From Schlegelella_A sp038241255 (lineage in GTDB: Bacteria; Pseudomonadota; Gammaproteobacteria; Burkholderiales; Burkholderiaceae_C), in NCBI GenBank assembly GCA_038241255.1, contig JBBRFW010000062.1:1-21195 (forward strand): a stretch of DNA of 21,195 nucleotides. Direction: 5' to 3'. The notes under the pieces are model-generated. The model made no database searches. It had not been told where the DNA came from and saw only the letters and a program-made list of their open reading frames with translations. Shown here one piece after another: positions 14,517 to 21,195 of this stretch. The first letter of the stretch is position 1. The number at the start of each line of letters is the position of its first letter. The translations under genes were made by a program, and so were the position numbers.

Positions 14517-15617
14517 TTACTTCCAGATGTTCCAGGGCGACTGGATCACGAGTCCGACGACGACAAGCCAGACCAGCGCGACCGGAATGAAGATCTTCCA
14601 GCCCAGCCGCATGATCTGGTCGTAGCGAAAACGGGGAAACGTCGCGCGCACCCAGAGGAAAAGGGTCGCTATCACGAAGGTCTTGGCGAAGAGCCAGAAC
14701 CAGTTCCAGAACCACATCGATTGGAGAGCCCAGTCAGGCGTCTTCATGCCGACGAGCGAGAACGACACCGGTGCCAGCCAGCCGCCCAGGAACATCACGG
14801 AGGCGAGCGCCGAGACGAGGATGATGTTGGCGTACTCGGCGAGGAAAAACATCGCGAACGACATCCCCGAATACTCGACCATGTGGCCGGCGACGATCTC
14901 CGATTCGCCCTCGACGACGTCGAACGGCGCGCGGTTGGTCTCGGCGATGCCCGAGATCACGTAGACCACGAAGATCGGCAGGAGCGGCAGCCAGTTCCAG
15001 CTCAGGAAGCTGACGCCGTGGCTCGCCGCGAAACCGCGGTCCTGGCCGAGGACGATGTCGGTCATGTTGAGGCTTGCCGAGACCATGAGCACCACGACCA
15101 GCGCGAAGCCCATCGCGATCTCGTAGCTCACCATCTGCGCCGACGCGCGCAGCGCGCCGAGGAAGGCGTACTTCGAGTTCGACGCCCAGCCGGCGATGAT
15201 CACGCCGTAAACCTCCATCGACGTGATCGCCATCAGGAAGAGCAGGCCCGCGTTGATGTTCGAGAGCGCCTTGTCGGGACCGAAAGGCACGACCGCCCAG
15301 GCGGCGAGCGCCGGCATGATGGTCATGACCGGCCCGAGGAAGAAGAGGCCGCGGTTGGCCGCCGTCGGCACGATGATCTCCTTGAAGATCAGCTTGACCG
15401 CGTCGGCGATCGGCTGGAGCAGACCGAAGGGGCCGACGCGGTTCGGGCCGGGGCGAATCTGGCTCCAGCCGATCGCCTTGCGCTCCCAAAGCGTCAGGTA
15501 GGCAACGCAAAGGAGCAGCGGCACGAGCAAAGCGATGATCTTCGTCACCGTCCACACGACCGGCCACGCGCCGCCGAGCAGGCCGGCGCCGTAGCTGTTG
15601 ATCGCCTCGAAAGTCAT
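14517..15617 (-). CDS. nuoH: NADH-quinone oxidoreductase subunit H
   Basis: NuoH is the membrane subunit that forms much of the quinone-binding chamber, at the junction of the two arms. The 366-residue product has about eight transmembrane segments. The conserved cytoplasmic loops include WSQIRPGPNRVGPFGLLQPI and the very strongly conserved stretch that begins RAPFDVVEGESEIVAG and goes on to HMVEYSGMSFAMFFLAEYAN, whose glutamates line the quinone entry path. The region RATFPRFRYDQIMRLGWK is the final loop. The start is the ATG at 15617, which overlaps the nuoG stop as TGATG; the GTG one codon upstream (15620) is also in frame but the overlap with ATG is the more usual coupled start. Confidence 0.96.
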   Translation of the reverse strand: MTFEAINSYGAGLLGGAWPVVWTVTKIIALLVPLLLCVAYLTLWERKAIGWSQIRPGPNRVGPFGLLQPIADAVKLIFKEIIVPTAANRGLFFLGPVMTIMPALAAWAVVPFGPDKALSNINAGLLFLMAITSMEVYGVIIAGWASNSKYAFLGALRASAQMVSYEIAMGFALVVVLMVSASLNMTDIVLGQDRGFAASHGVSFLSWNWLPLLPIFVVYVISGIAETNRAPFDVVEGESEIVAGHMVEYSGMSFAMFFLAEYANIILVSALASVMFLGGWLAPVSFSLVGMKTPDWALQSMWFWNWFWLFAKTFVIATLFLWVRATFPRFRYDQIMRLGWKIFIPVALVWLVVVGLVIQSPWNIWK

Positions 15618-17995
15618 CACGACGGCGTCGCCTCGCGCGTCGACGCGTTCGCCGGGTCGGCGTCGCTCGCCGCGACCAAGTCGACCGTCACGGCGCCGAA
15701 CATGGGACCGAGCTGCGCCGTCAGCGGATGCGCCGCGGCGACGCGGATCACGTTGGCGGCGAGCGACGCATCGATGCGCGCCGGCAGCACGACCGACGCC
15801 CGGCCCTGGCTCACGCGCACCGGCGCGCCGTCGACGATGCCGCGCTCGGCAGCGAGCTCGCTCGGAATGCCGGCGACCGGCGGCCGCGCGTCGGCAGTGA
15901 ACTGGAGCGCGGGGGCGCGCCGCACGACCGGATCGGACGAATAGATCGGCACGTCGGCTATGCGCTCGAGGCCGCCCCGTTCGGCGGGCTGGAATCTGGG
16001 TCCGGTCGCCGATTCGGCGCGCGGCGCGGCGAGGCGGGCCGGAATGGTCGCGACGTCGCCCAGGGCCTCGTCGCGAACGGCCTCCGAGGTCTCGAAGGCG
16101 AAGCCGGGCAGGCCGAGCAGGTTGCCGAGGACGCGCAACACCTTCCAGGCGGGACGCGTCTCGCCGCGCGGCTTGACGACGCCGTGCGCGCTCTGCACGC
16201 GGCCTTCGGCGTTGACGTAGGTGCCCGAGGTCTCGGTGAACGGCGCGATCGGCAGCAGCACGTCGGCGACGTCGTCGTTCGGCATGAACGCCGTCATCGC
16301 CACGACCATCTCGGCACGCTCGAGCGCGGCGATCGCGCGCGGCGGATCGGCGGCGTCAAGCGACGGCTCGACATTGAGGAGCAGACAGGCCTTGAGCGGC
16401 GCGCCAGCGCCGAGCATCTCGGCCGCGTTGGCGCCCATCTCCGCCGGCATGGCGCCGACGAGCTGCGCGCCGACGGCGTTGCCGCCATCGACGAGCCAGC
16501 CGAAGGTCGCGCCGGTCTGCTCCGCGATCCAGCGCGCGAGGCGCTCGAGGGTCGCGCTGTCGGGATGCTGGCTGGCGGCGTTGCCGAGCAGCACCGCCTT
16601 GCGGTCGCCGCTCGCGAGCGCGGCCGCAATCGCCTTCGCTTCATCGCTGGCTTCGGCATTTTCCGGCGCGGTGATGCCGCGCGCGGCAGCAATGGCCGAC
16701 GCGATCGACGCCAGCGCCTGCGGCCACGCGCTCGGCGCCGCCGCGATGCCCGGGCCCATGGGCATCAGCCAGTCGTCGCGCAGGGCATGAACGCTCATCA
16801 CCTTGGCGCCCTTCTTCGCCGCCTGGCGGATGCGCTGCGCGAACAGCGGATGGTCCTTGCGCAGGAACGAGCCGACAACGAGCACCCGCTGCAGGTCCGA
16901 CAGGGAGGCGATCGAGCGGCCGAGCCAGCGCAGCGCGCGCCCCGGCGCCGCCGTTTCGCGCAGGCGGGTGTCGATGTTGTCGCTGCCGAGGCCGCGAACG
17001 ACTTTGGCGAGCAGGTGCAGCTCCTCGACGCTGCTGATCGGCGCAGCCAGGGCCCCGATGCTCTGCGGCCCGTGCTCGACGGCGATCTGCGCCAGGCCGC
17101 GCGAGACGTAGTCGAGGGCGTCGCTCCAGGAGACCGTCTTCCATTCGCCGCCCTGCCGGATCATGGGCACGGTCAGCCGCTCGGCGGTGTTGAGCGCCTC
17201 GTACGAGAAGCGGTCGCGGTCGGCGAGCCAGCACTCGTTGACGTCGTCGTTCTCGAGCGGCAGGACGCGGACGACCTGCGCGCCCTTGACCTGGACGATC
17301 AGGTTGGCCCCGGTCGAGTCGTGCGGACTCACGCCCTTGCGGCGTGAAAGCTCCCACGCACGGGCGCTGTAGCGGAACGGCTTCGAGGTGATCGCGCCGA
17401 CCGGGCAGAGGTCGATCATGTTGCCCGAGAGTTCGGAGTCGACGGTGTCGCCGGCGACCGTGGTGATCTCGGAGTGCTCGCCGCGATGGATCATGCCGAG
17501 CTCCATCACGCCGCCGACCTCGACGCCGAACCGGACGCAGCGCGTGCAGTGGATGCAGCGGTTCATCTCCTGCATCGACAGCAGCGGGCCGACGTCCTTC
17601 GGGTAGACGACGCGCTTGTCCTCGTCGTAGCGCGACGACGACGCGCCGTAGCCAACGGCGAGGTCCTGCAGCTGGCACTCGCCGCCCTGGTCGCAGATCG
17701 GGCAGTCGAGCGGGTGGTTGATGAGCAGGAACTCCATCACGCCCTGCTGCGCGTTGATCGCCTTGTCGCTCTTGGTGCGCACGATCATGCCCTGCGTCAC
17801 CGGCGTCGCGCAGGCAGGCATCGGCTTGGGCGCCTTCTCGATGTCGACCAGGCACATGCGGCAGTTGGCCGCGATCGATAGCTTCTTGTGATAGCAGAAG
17901 TGCGGGATGTACGTGCCGGCCTTGTCGGCGGCATGCATCACCATGCTCCCTTCGGGCACCGAAACCTTCTTGCCGTCGAGATCGATCTCGATCAT
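15617..17995 (-). CDS. nuoG: NADH-quinone oxidoreductase subunit G
   Basis: NuoG carries several Fe-S clusters of the hydrophilic arm, in a protein related to molybdopterin oxidoreductases. The 792-residue product starts with a ferredoxin fold holding a [2Fe-2S] cluster (C34, C45, C48, C62: the FCYHKK and NCRMCLVD region). Next comes the His/Cys-ligated [4Fe-4S] motif (HPLDCPICDQGGECQLQD) and a second [4Fe-4S] motif (NRCIHCTRCVRF and IDLCPVGAITSKP). The C-terminal 550 residues are the molybdopterin-oxidoreductase-like domain (LPLENDDVNECWLADRDRFS, later GSFLRKDHPLFAQRI and LLPIAPFTETSGTYVNAEGR), which in Complex I has lost its cofactor. The ATG at 17995 overlaps the nuoF stop (ATGA). No interruption is seen. 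Confidence 0.97.
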   Translation of the reverse strand: MIEIDLDGKKVSVPEGSMVMHAADKAGTYIPHFCYHKKLSIAANCRMCLVDIEKAPKPMPACATPVTQGMIVRTKSDKAINAQQGVMEFLLINHPLDCPICDQGGECQLQDLAVGYGASSSRYDEDKRVVYPKDVGPLLSMQEMNRCIHCTRCVRFGVEVGGVMELGMIHRGEHSEITTVAGDTVDSELSGNMIDLCPVGAITSKPFRYSARAWELSRRKGVSPHDSTGANLIVQVKGAQVVRVLPLENDDVNECWLADRDRFSYEALNTAERLTVPMIRQGGEWKTVSWSDALDYVSRGLAQIAVEHGPQSIGALAAPISSVEELHLLAKVVRGLGSDNIDTRLRETAAPGRALRWLGRSIASLSDLQRVLVVGSFLRKDHPLFAQRIRQAAKKGAKVMSVHALRDDWLMPMGPGIAAAPSAWPQALASIASAIAAARGITAPENAEASDEAKAIAAALASGDRKAVLLGNAASQHPDSATLERLARWIAEQTGATFGWLVDGGNAVGAQLVGAMPAEMGANAAEMLGAGAPLKACLLLNVEPSLDAADPPRAIAALERAEMVVAMTAFMPNDDVADVLLPIAPFTETSGTYVNAEGRVQSAHGVVKPRGETRPAWKVLRVLGNLLGLPGFAFETSEAVRDEALGDVATIPARLAAPRAESATGPRFQPAERGGLERIADVPIYSSDPVVRRAPALQFTADARPPVAGIPSELAAERGIVDGAPVRVSQGRASVVLPARIDASLAANVIRVAAAHPLTAQLGPMFGAVTVDLVAASDADPANASTREATPS

Positions 17996-19500
17996 GGCTT
18001 CACGAGTTGCTTGAGGTCGGTCGACGCGTCGGCGCGCGTTGCCATTCCGTACTGCAGCGTACGTGCGGCCGCCGTCAGCTCGGGATGGGGACTGTCGGCG
18101 GGGCCGATCTTGCCGGAATGCACGGGCGGCGCGGCCTTTTCGATCAGGGCCACGAATTCGTCCTTGAAGTGCTTGATCATCGCCCGCACCGGCATCGCCG
18201 CGGCATCGCCCAGGGCGCAGATCGTCCGGCCCTGGATGTTGTCGCTCACCGAGTTGAGCAGGTCGATGTCCTGCATTCGGCCCTGGCCGTTGGCGATGCG
18301 CTCGACCATGCGGTAGAGCCAGCCCGTGCCTTCGCGGCAGGGCGTGCACTGGCCGCAGCTCTCGTGCATGTAGAAAAACGACAGGCGCAGCAGCGAATGC
18401 ACCATCGAGCGCGAGTCGTCCATGACGATGACCGCGCCGGAACCGAGCATCGAGCCGGCCTTGGCGATCGAGTCGTAATCCATCGTCAGCTCGTTCATGA
18501 TCGCCGCCGGCAACACCGGCGCCGACGAGCCACCGGGGATTACCGCCTTCAGCGTGCGACCTTCCGGCACCCCGCCGGCGAGCTCGAGCAGCCTGGTGAA
18601 CGGCGTGCCGAGCGGCACCTCGTAGTTACCGGGCTTCTGCACGTCGCCGACGACCGAGAAGATCTTGGTGCCGCCGTTGTTCGGCTTGCCGATCTCGAGA
18701 AATGCCTGGCCACCGTTGAGGACGATCCACGGCACCGCGGCGAAAGTCTCGGTGTTGTTGACGGTCGTCGGCTTGCCGTAGAGGCCGTAGCTCGCGGGGA
18801 ACGGTGGCTTGAAGCGCGGCTGGCCTTTCTTGCCCTCGAGCGATTCGAGCAGCGCCGTCTCCTCGCCGCAGATGTAGGCGCCGAAGCCGTGGCAGGCATG
18901 CAGCTGGAAGTTCCAGTTGGAGCCGAGGATCCCCTCGCCGAGGTAGCCGGCAGCGCGCGCCTCCTCGAGCGCTTCCTCGAAGCGCTCGTAGACCTCGAAG
19001 ATCTCACCGTGGACATAGTTGTAGGCGACGTTGATGCCCATCGCGTAGGCCGCGATCGCCATGCCCTCGATGACGAGGTGGGGGTTGAACATCAGGAGGT
19101 CGCGGTCCTTGCAGGTGCCGGGCTCCCCTTCGTCGGAATTGCAGACGAGGTACTTGGCGCCCGGGAATTGGCGCGGCATGAAGCTCCACTTCAGCCCGGT
19201 CGGAAAGCCCGCGCCGCCGCGGCCGCGCAGGCCGGAGGCCTTGACCTCGGCGATGACCTGCTCGGGCGTCATGCCCTTGCCCTCGCCTTCGGCGTTGCCC
19301 GTCCCCTGGGAGTCGCCGGCGGAGCCGGCGACGCCGAGGATCTTCTTCCAGGCGCTGTAGCCGCCGCGCGCCTCGAAGTCCTTGAGGCGCCAGTTCCTGC
19401 CGTCGAGGCCGGCGTAGATCTGCGGCTGGATATGGCGCCCGTGGAAGCACGTCTCCAGGCCGGTGGCCTGGAAGCGCGAGAGGTCGACGCGGCCGGTCAT
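17992..19500 (-). CDS. nuoF: NADH-quinone oxidoreductase subunit F
   Basis: NuoF binds NADH and FMN and holds [4Fe-4S] cluster N3, so it is where electrons enter Complex I. The 502-residue product contains GLRGRGGAGFPTGLKWSF (FMN and NADH binding), CNSDEGEPGTCKDRDLL, CGEETALLESLEGKKGQPR with PTTVNNTETFAAVPWI, and the N3 ligands C382, C385, C388 (ESCGQCTPCREG) and C428 (ICALGDAA). A Gly/Ser/Glu-rich insertion of about 20 residues (from VAGSAGD, residue 57, to KG at 76) sits between the N-terminal part and the FMN site; most relatives have a few charged residues here. The DNA of its start is a perfect hairpin. The ATG at 19500 overlaps the nuoE stop (ATGA). Confidence 0.97.
   Translation of the reverse strand: MTGRVDLSRFQATGLETCFHGRHIQPQIYAGLDGRNWRLKDFEARGGYSAWKKILGVAGSAGDSQGTGNAEGEGKGMTPEQVIAEVKASGLRGRGGAGFPTGLKWSFMPRQFPGAKYLVCNSDEGEPGTCKDRDLLMFNPHLVIEGMAIAAYAMGINVAYNYVHGEIFEVYERFEEALEEARAAGYLGEGILGSNWNFQLHACHGFGAYICGEETALLESLEGKKGQPRFKPPFPASYGLYGKPTTVNNTETFAAVPWIVLNGGQAFLEIGKPNNGGTKIFSVVGDVQKPGNYEVPLGTPFTRLLELAGGVPEGRTLKAVIPGGSSAPVLPAAIMNELTMDYDSIAKAGSMLGSGAVIVMDDSRSMVHSLLRLSFFYMHESCGQCTPCREGTGWLYRMVERIANGQGRMQDIDLLNSVSDNIQGRTICALGDAAAMPVRAMIKHFKDEFVALIEKAAPPVHSGKIGPADSPHPELTAAARTLQYGMATRADASTDLKQLVKP
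19312..19332 (-). repeat. Perfect 9-bp inverted repeat inside nuoF
   Basis: GTCGCCGGC (19312-19320) and its exact reverse complement GCCGGCGAC (19324-19332) flank the 3 bases GGA. It encodes the residues VAGSAGD that begin the Gly-rich insertion of NuoF. It may be a mobile palindrome-like unit that was tolerated in frame, or a product of slippage; the sequence alone does not decide. Confidence 0.5.
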
Positions 19501-20021
19501 GCGGGCCTCGACGGGTTCGGTTCGCGCAGCGTCGCGATCAGATCGTCGAGGCGCGCGTCGCTCATGAAGCTCACCATCCGGCGGTCGTCGACGAGCAGCA
19601 CCGGGGCGTCGGCGCAGGCGCCGAGGCACTCGGCCTGCTGCACGGTGAACGCGCCATCGGCGGTCGTGCCGCCCTCCTCGACCCCGAGGCGCCCGCAGAG
19701 GTGCTCGAGCGCGTGCTTGCCGCCGCGGAGCGCGCACGGCAGGTTGGTGCAGACGTTCAGCTTGACGCGCCCGACCGGCACCTGGTTGAACATGTTGTAG
19801 AAGGTGGTCACCTCGTGCACCGCGATCACCGGCATGCCGAGCGCCCCGGCGACGAGCTGCTCGCTCTCCTGCGAGATGAAGCCGTGCTCTTCCTGCAGCA
19901 CGGCCAGGCACGCGATCACCGCCGATGCCTTGCCTTCCGGCGGGTACTTGGCGATCTCGCGCTCGAACGCGCGAGCCGCCGCTTCGGAAAGCATCGCCGG
20001 GCTGCGCACGGGCGCGTTCAC
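19497..20021 (-). CDS. nuoE: NADH-quinone oxidoreductase subunit E
   Basis: NuoE holds the [2Fe-2S] cluster N1a next to NuoF. The 174-residue product has the thioredoxin-like fold of the family, with ligands C91 and C96 (CTNLPC) and C132 and C136 (CLGAC). N-terminal helices (EREIAKYPPEGKASAVIACL, then LQEEHGFISQESEQLVAGAL) and the segment MPVIAVHEVTTFYNMFNQVP are well conserved. The start is the GTG at 20021, because it overlaps the nuoD stop (GTGA) in the same way as the other junctions of this operon and gives the normal length; the next in-frame ATG, nine codons later, is less likely. The C-terminus (LDDLIATLREPN) is normal. Confidence 0.95.
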   Translation of the reverse strand: MNAPVRSPAMLSEAAARAFEREIAKYPPEGKASAVIACLAVLQEEHGFISQESEQLVAGALGMPVIAVHEVTTFYNMFNQVPVGRVKLNVCTNLPCALRGGKHALEHLCGRLGVEEGGTTADGAFTVQQAECLGACADAPVLLVDDRRMVSFMSDARLDDLIATLREPNPSRPA

Positions 20022-21195
20022 CGGTCGATCTCCCCGAAGACGATGTCCATCGTGCCGATGATGGCGACCGCGTCGGCGATCATGTGGCCGCGGGCGAGCT
20101 CGTCGAGCGCGGCAAGGTGCGGGAAGCCGGGGGCGCGGATCTTCAGCCGGTACGGCTTGTTGGCGCCGTCGCTGACGATGTAGATGCCGAACTCGCCCTT
20201 CGGGTGCTCGACCGCCGCATACGCCTCGCCCTCGGGCACCCGGATGCCCTCGCTGTAGAGCTTGAAGTGGTGAATCAGGTCCTCCATCCCGCTCTTCATC
20301 TCGAGCCGCGACGGCGGGGCCACCTTGTGGTTGCTCGTGATCACCGGCCCCGGGTTGGCCTGCAGCCACTCGACGCACTGCCGGATGATGCGATTGGCTT
20401 GGCGCATCTCCTCGACGCGAACCAGATAGCGGTCGTAGGTGTCGCCGTTGACGCCGAGCGGGATGTCGAAGTCCATCTGCTCGTAGACCTCGTAGGGCTG
20501 GTGCTTGCGCAGATCCCAGAGGATGCCGGAGCCGCGCAGCATCGGGCCCGTGAAGCCGAGGTTCCTGGCGCGCTCGGGGGTCACCACGCCGATGCCGACG
20601 GTGCGCTGCTTCCAGATCCGGTTGTCGGTGAGGAGCGTCTCGTACTCGTCGACCTTCTCGGGGAAGCGCTTCGAAAAATCGTCGATGAAGTCGAGCAGCG
20701 AGCCTTGGCGGTTCTCGTTCAGCTCGCCAGTCGCCTTGGCGCCGCGGATCTTCGACTCGCGGTATTGCGGCATCGTGTCGGGCAGGTCGCGGTAGACGCC
20801 GCCGGGGCCGAAGTACGCCGCGTGCATGCGCGCGCCCGACGCCGCCTCGTACATGTCGAAAAGGTCCTCGCGCTCGCGGAAGCAGTAGATGAAGATGTTC
20901 ATCGCGCCGCAGTCGAGGCCGTGCGCTCCGAGCCACATCAGGTGGTTCATGAGGCGCGTGATCTCGGAGAACATGACCCGGATGTACTGGGCACGGATCG
21001 GCACGTCGACGCCGGTGAGCTTCTCGATCGCCAGGCAGTAGGCATGCTCGTTGCACATCATCGTCACGTAGTCGAGCCGGTCCTTGTAGGGCAGCGACTG
21101 GATGTAGGTGCGCGTCTCGGCGAGCTTCTCGGTGGCGCGGTGGAGAAGCCCGATGTGGGGATCGGCGCGCTGGATTACCTCGCCGTCGAGCTCGA
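20018..21195 (-). CDS. nuoD: NADH-quinone oxidoreductase subunit D (N-terminal part outside the window)
   Basis: NuoD is the 49-kDa type subunit, related to [NiFe]-hydrogenase large subunits, and forms the quinone-binding site with NuoB and NuoH. The right window edge cuts the gene; about 391 residues are visible out of roughly 417 expected for the family. The first visible residues, DPHIGLLHRATEKLAETRTY, are the conserved quinone-site region with the His and Tyr residues. Others are YKDRLDYVTMMCNEHAYCLA, MFSEITRLMNHLMWLGAHGL, RGSGILWDLRKHQPYEVYEQ and the C-terminal APGFPHLAALDELARGHMIA ending in IVFGEIDR. The ATG at 21067 is internal, not the start. The stop overlaps the GTG of nuoE. nuoA to nuoC should lie immediately to the right. 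Confidence 0.97.
   Translation of the reverse strand, partial: ELDGEVIQRADPHIGLLHRATEKLAETRTYIQSLPYKDRLDYVTMMCNEHAYCLAIEKLTGVDVPIRAQYIRVMFSEITRLMNHLMWLGAHGLDCGAMNIFIYCFREREDLFDMYEAASGARMHAAYFGPGGVYRDLPDTMPQYRESKIRGAKATGELNENRQGSLLDFIDDFSKRFPEKVDEYETLLTDNRIWKQRTVGIGVVTPERARNLGFTGPMLRGSGILWDLRKHQPYEVYEQMDFDIPLGVNGDTYDRYLVRVEEMRQANRIIRQCVEWLQANPGPVITSNHKVAPPSRLEMKSGMEDLIHHFKLYSEGIRVPEGEAYAAVEHPKGEFGIYIVSDGANKPYRLKIRAPGFPHLAALDELARGHMIADAVAIIGTMDIVFGEIDR

Noticed and set aside
15728..17347. Long plus-strand frame of 539 codons opposite nuoG
   Set aside because: Antisense shadow of nuoG in GC-rich DNA; no domain or ribosome binding site.
18007..19800. Long plus-strand frame of 597 codons opposite nuoF and nuoE
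   Set aside because: Antisense shadow of strongly conserved Fe-S subunits; no recognisable domain.
1..21195. CRISPR arrays, tRNA genes, defence islands or prophage genes
   Set aside because: I found no regularly spaced repeats, no cloverleaf-like sequence I could support, and no defence or phage proteins on either strand.

Overview
The window reads as high-GC chromosomal DNA of a betaproteobacterium, most likely Burkholderiales or close kin. This rests on the Complex I proteins and on small families that are mainly betaproteobacterial (DUF2069, DUF2917, DUF1178). It is inferred from protein families only; there is no rRNA gene here. I see no tRNA, CRISPR array, complete insertion sequence, defence locus or prophage, and I did not find a clearly new biological system.

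Region 1 (about 1-2437) is a decayed accessory patch. It holds the 3' part of a GntR/FCD regulator (+), a LacI-family regulator remnant (-) with an in-frame nonsense codon and an internal deletion, about 300 bases of unassigned and visibly less GC-rich DNA, an intact dihydrofolate-reductase-like gene (-), and an AHSA1/SRPBCC gene (-) broken by several frameshifts. A possible Tn3-family transposon tip lies exactly where the LacI remnant loses its N-terminal half.

Region 2 (about 2434-7271) is ordinary betaproteobacterial housekeeping and peripheral metabolism. A BrkB/YihY membrane protein (-) diverges from DUF2069 (+), which is coupled by an ATGA overlap to a GlcD-like FAD-dependent 2-hydroxyacid dehydrogenase (+). 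That gene runs tail-to-tail into a GcvA-like LysR regulator (-), and their 3' ends overlap by about 70 bases. The LysR gene diverges from a DUF2917 gene (+), and the spacer between them carries several GCATG-type inverted repeats.

Region 3 (about 6834-21195) is one long minus-strand operon encoding respiratory NADH:quinone oxidoreductase (Complex I). It runs nuoD (cut by the window end), E, F, G, H, I, J, K, L, M, N, then a NUDIX ADP-ribose pyrophosphatase-like gene and a DUF1178 gene. E, F and G form the NADH-oxidising module with the FMN and most Fe-S clusters. D and I belong to the connecting quinone module. H, J, K, L, M and N form the membrane proton-pumping arm. Six of the gene junctions are start/stop overlaps, which suggests translational coupling. 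nuoA, B and C should lie just beyond the right edge. The NADH-linked enzyme and the nucleotide-sugar hydrolase appear to be co-transcribed.
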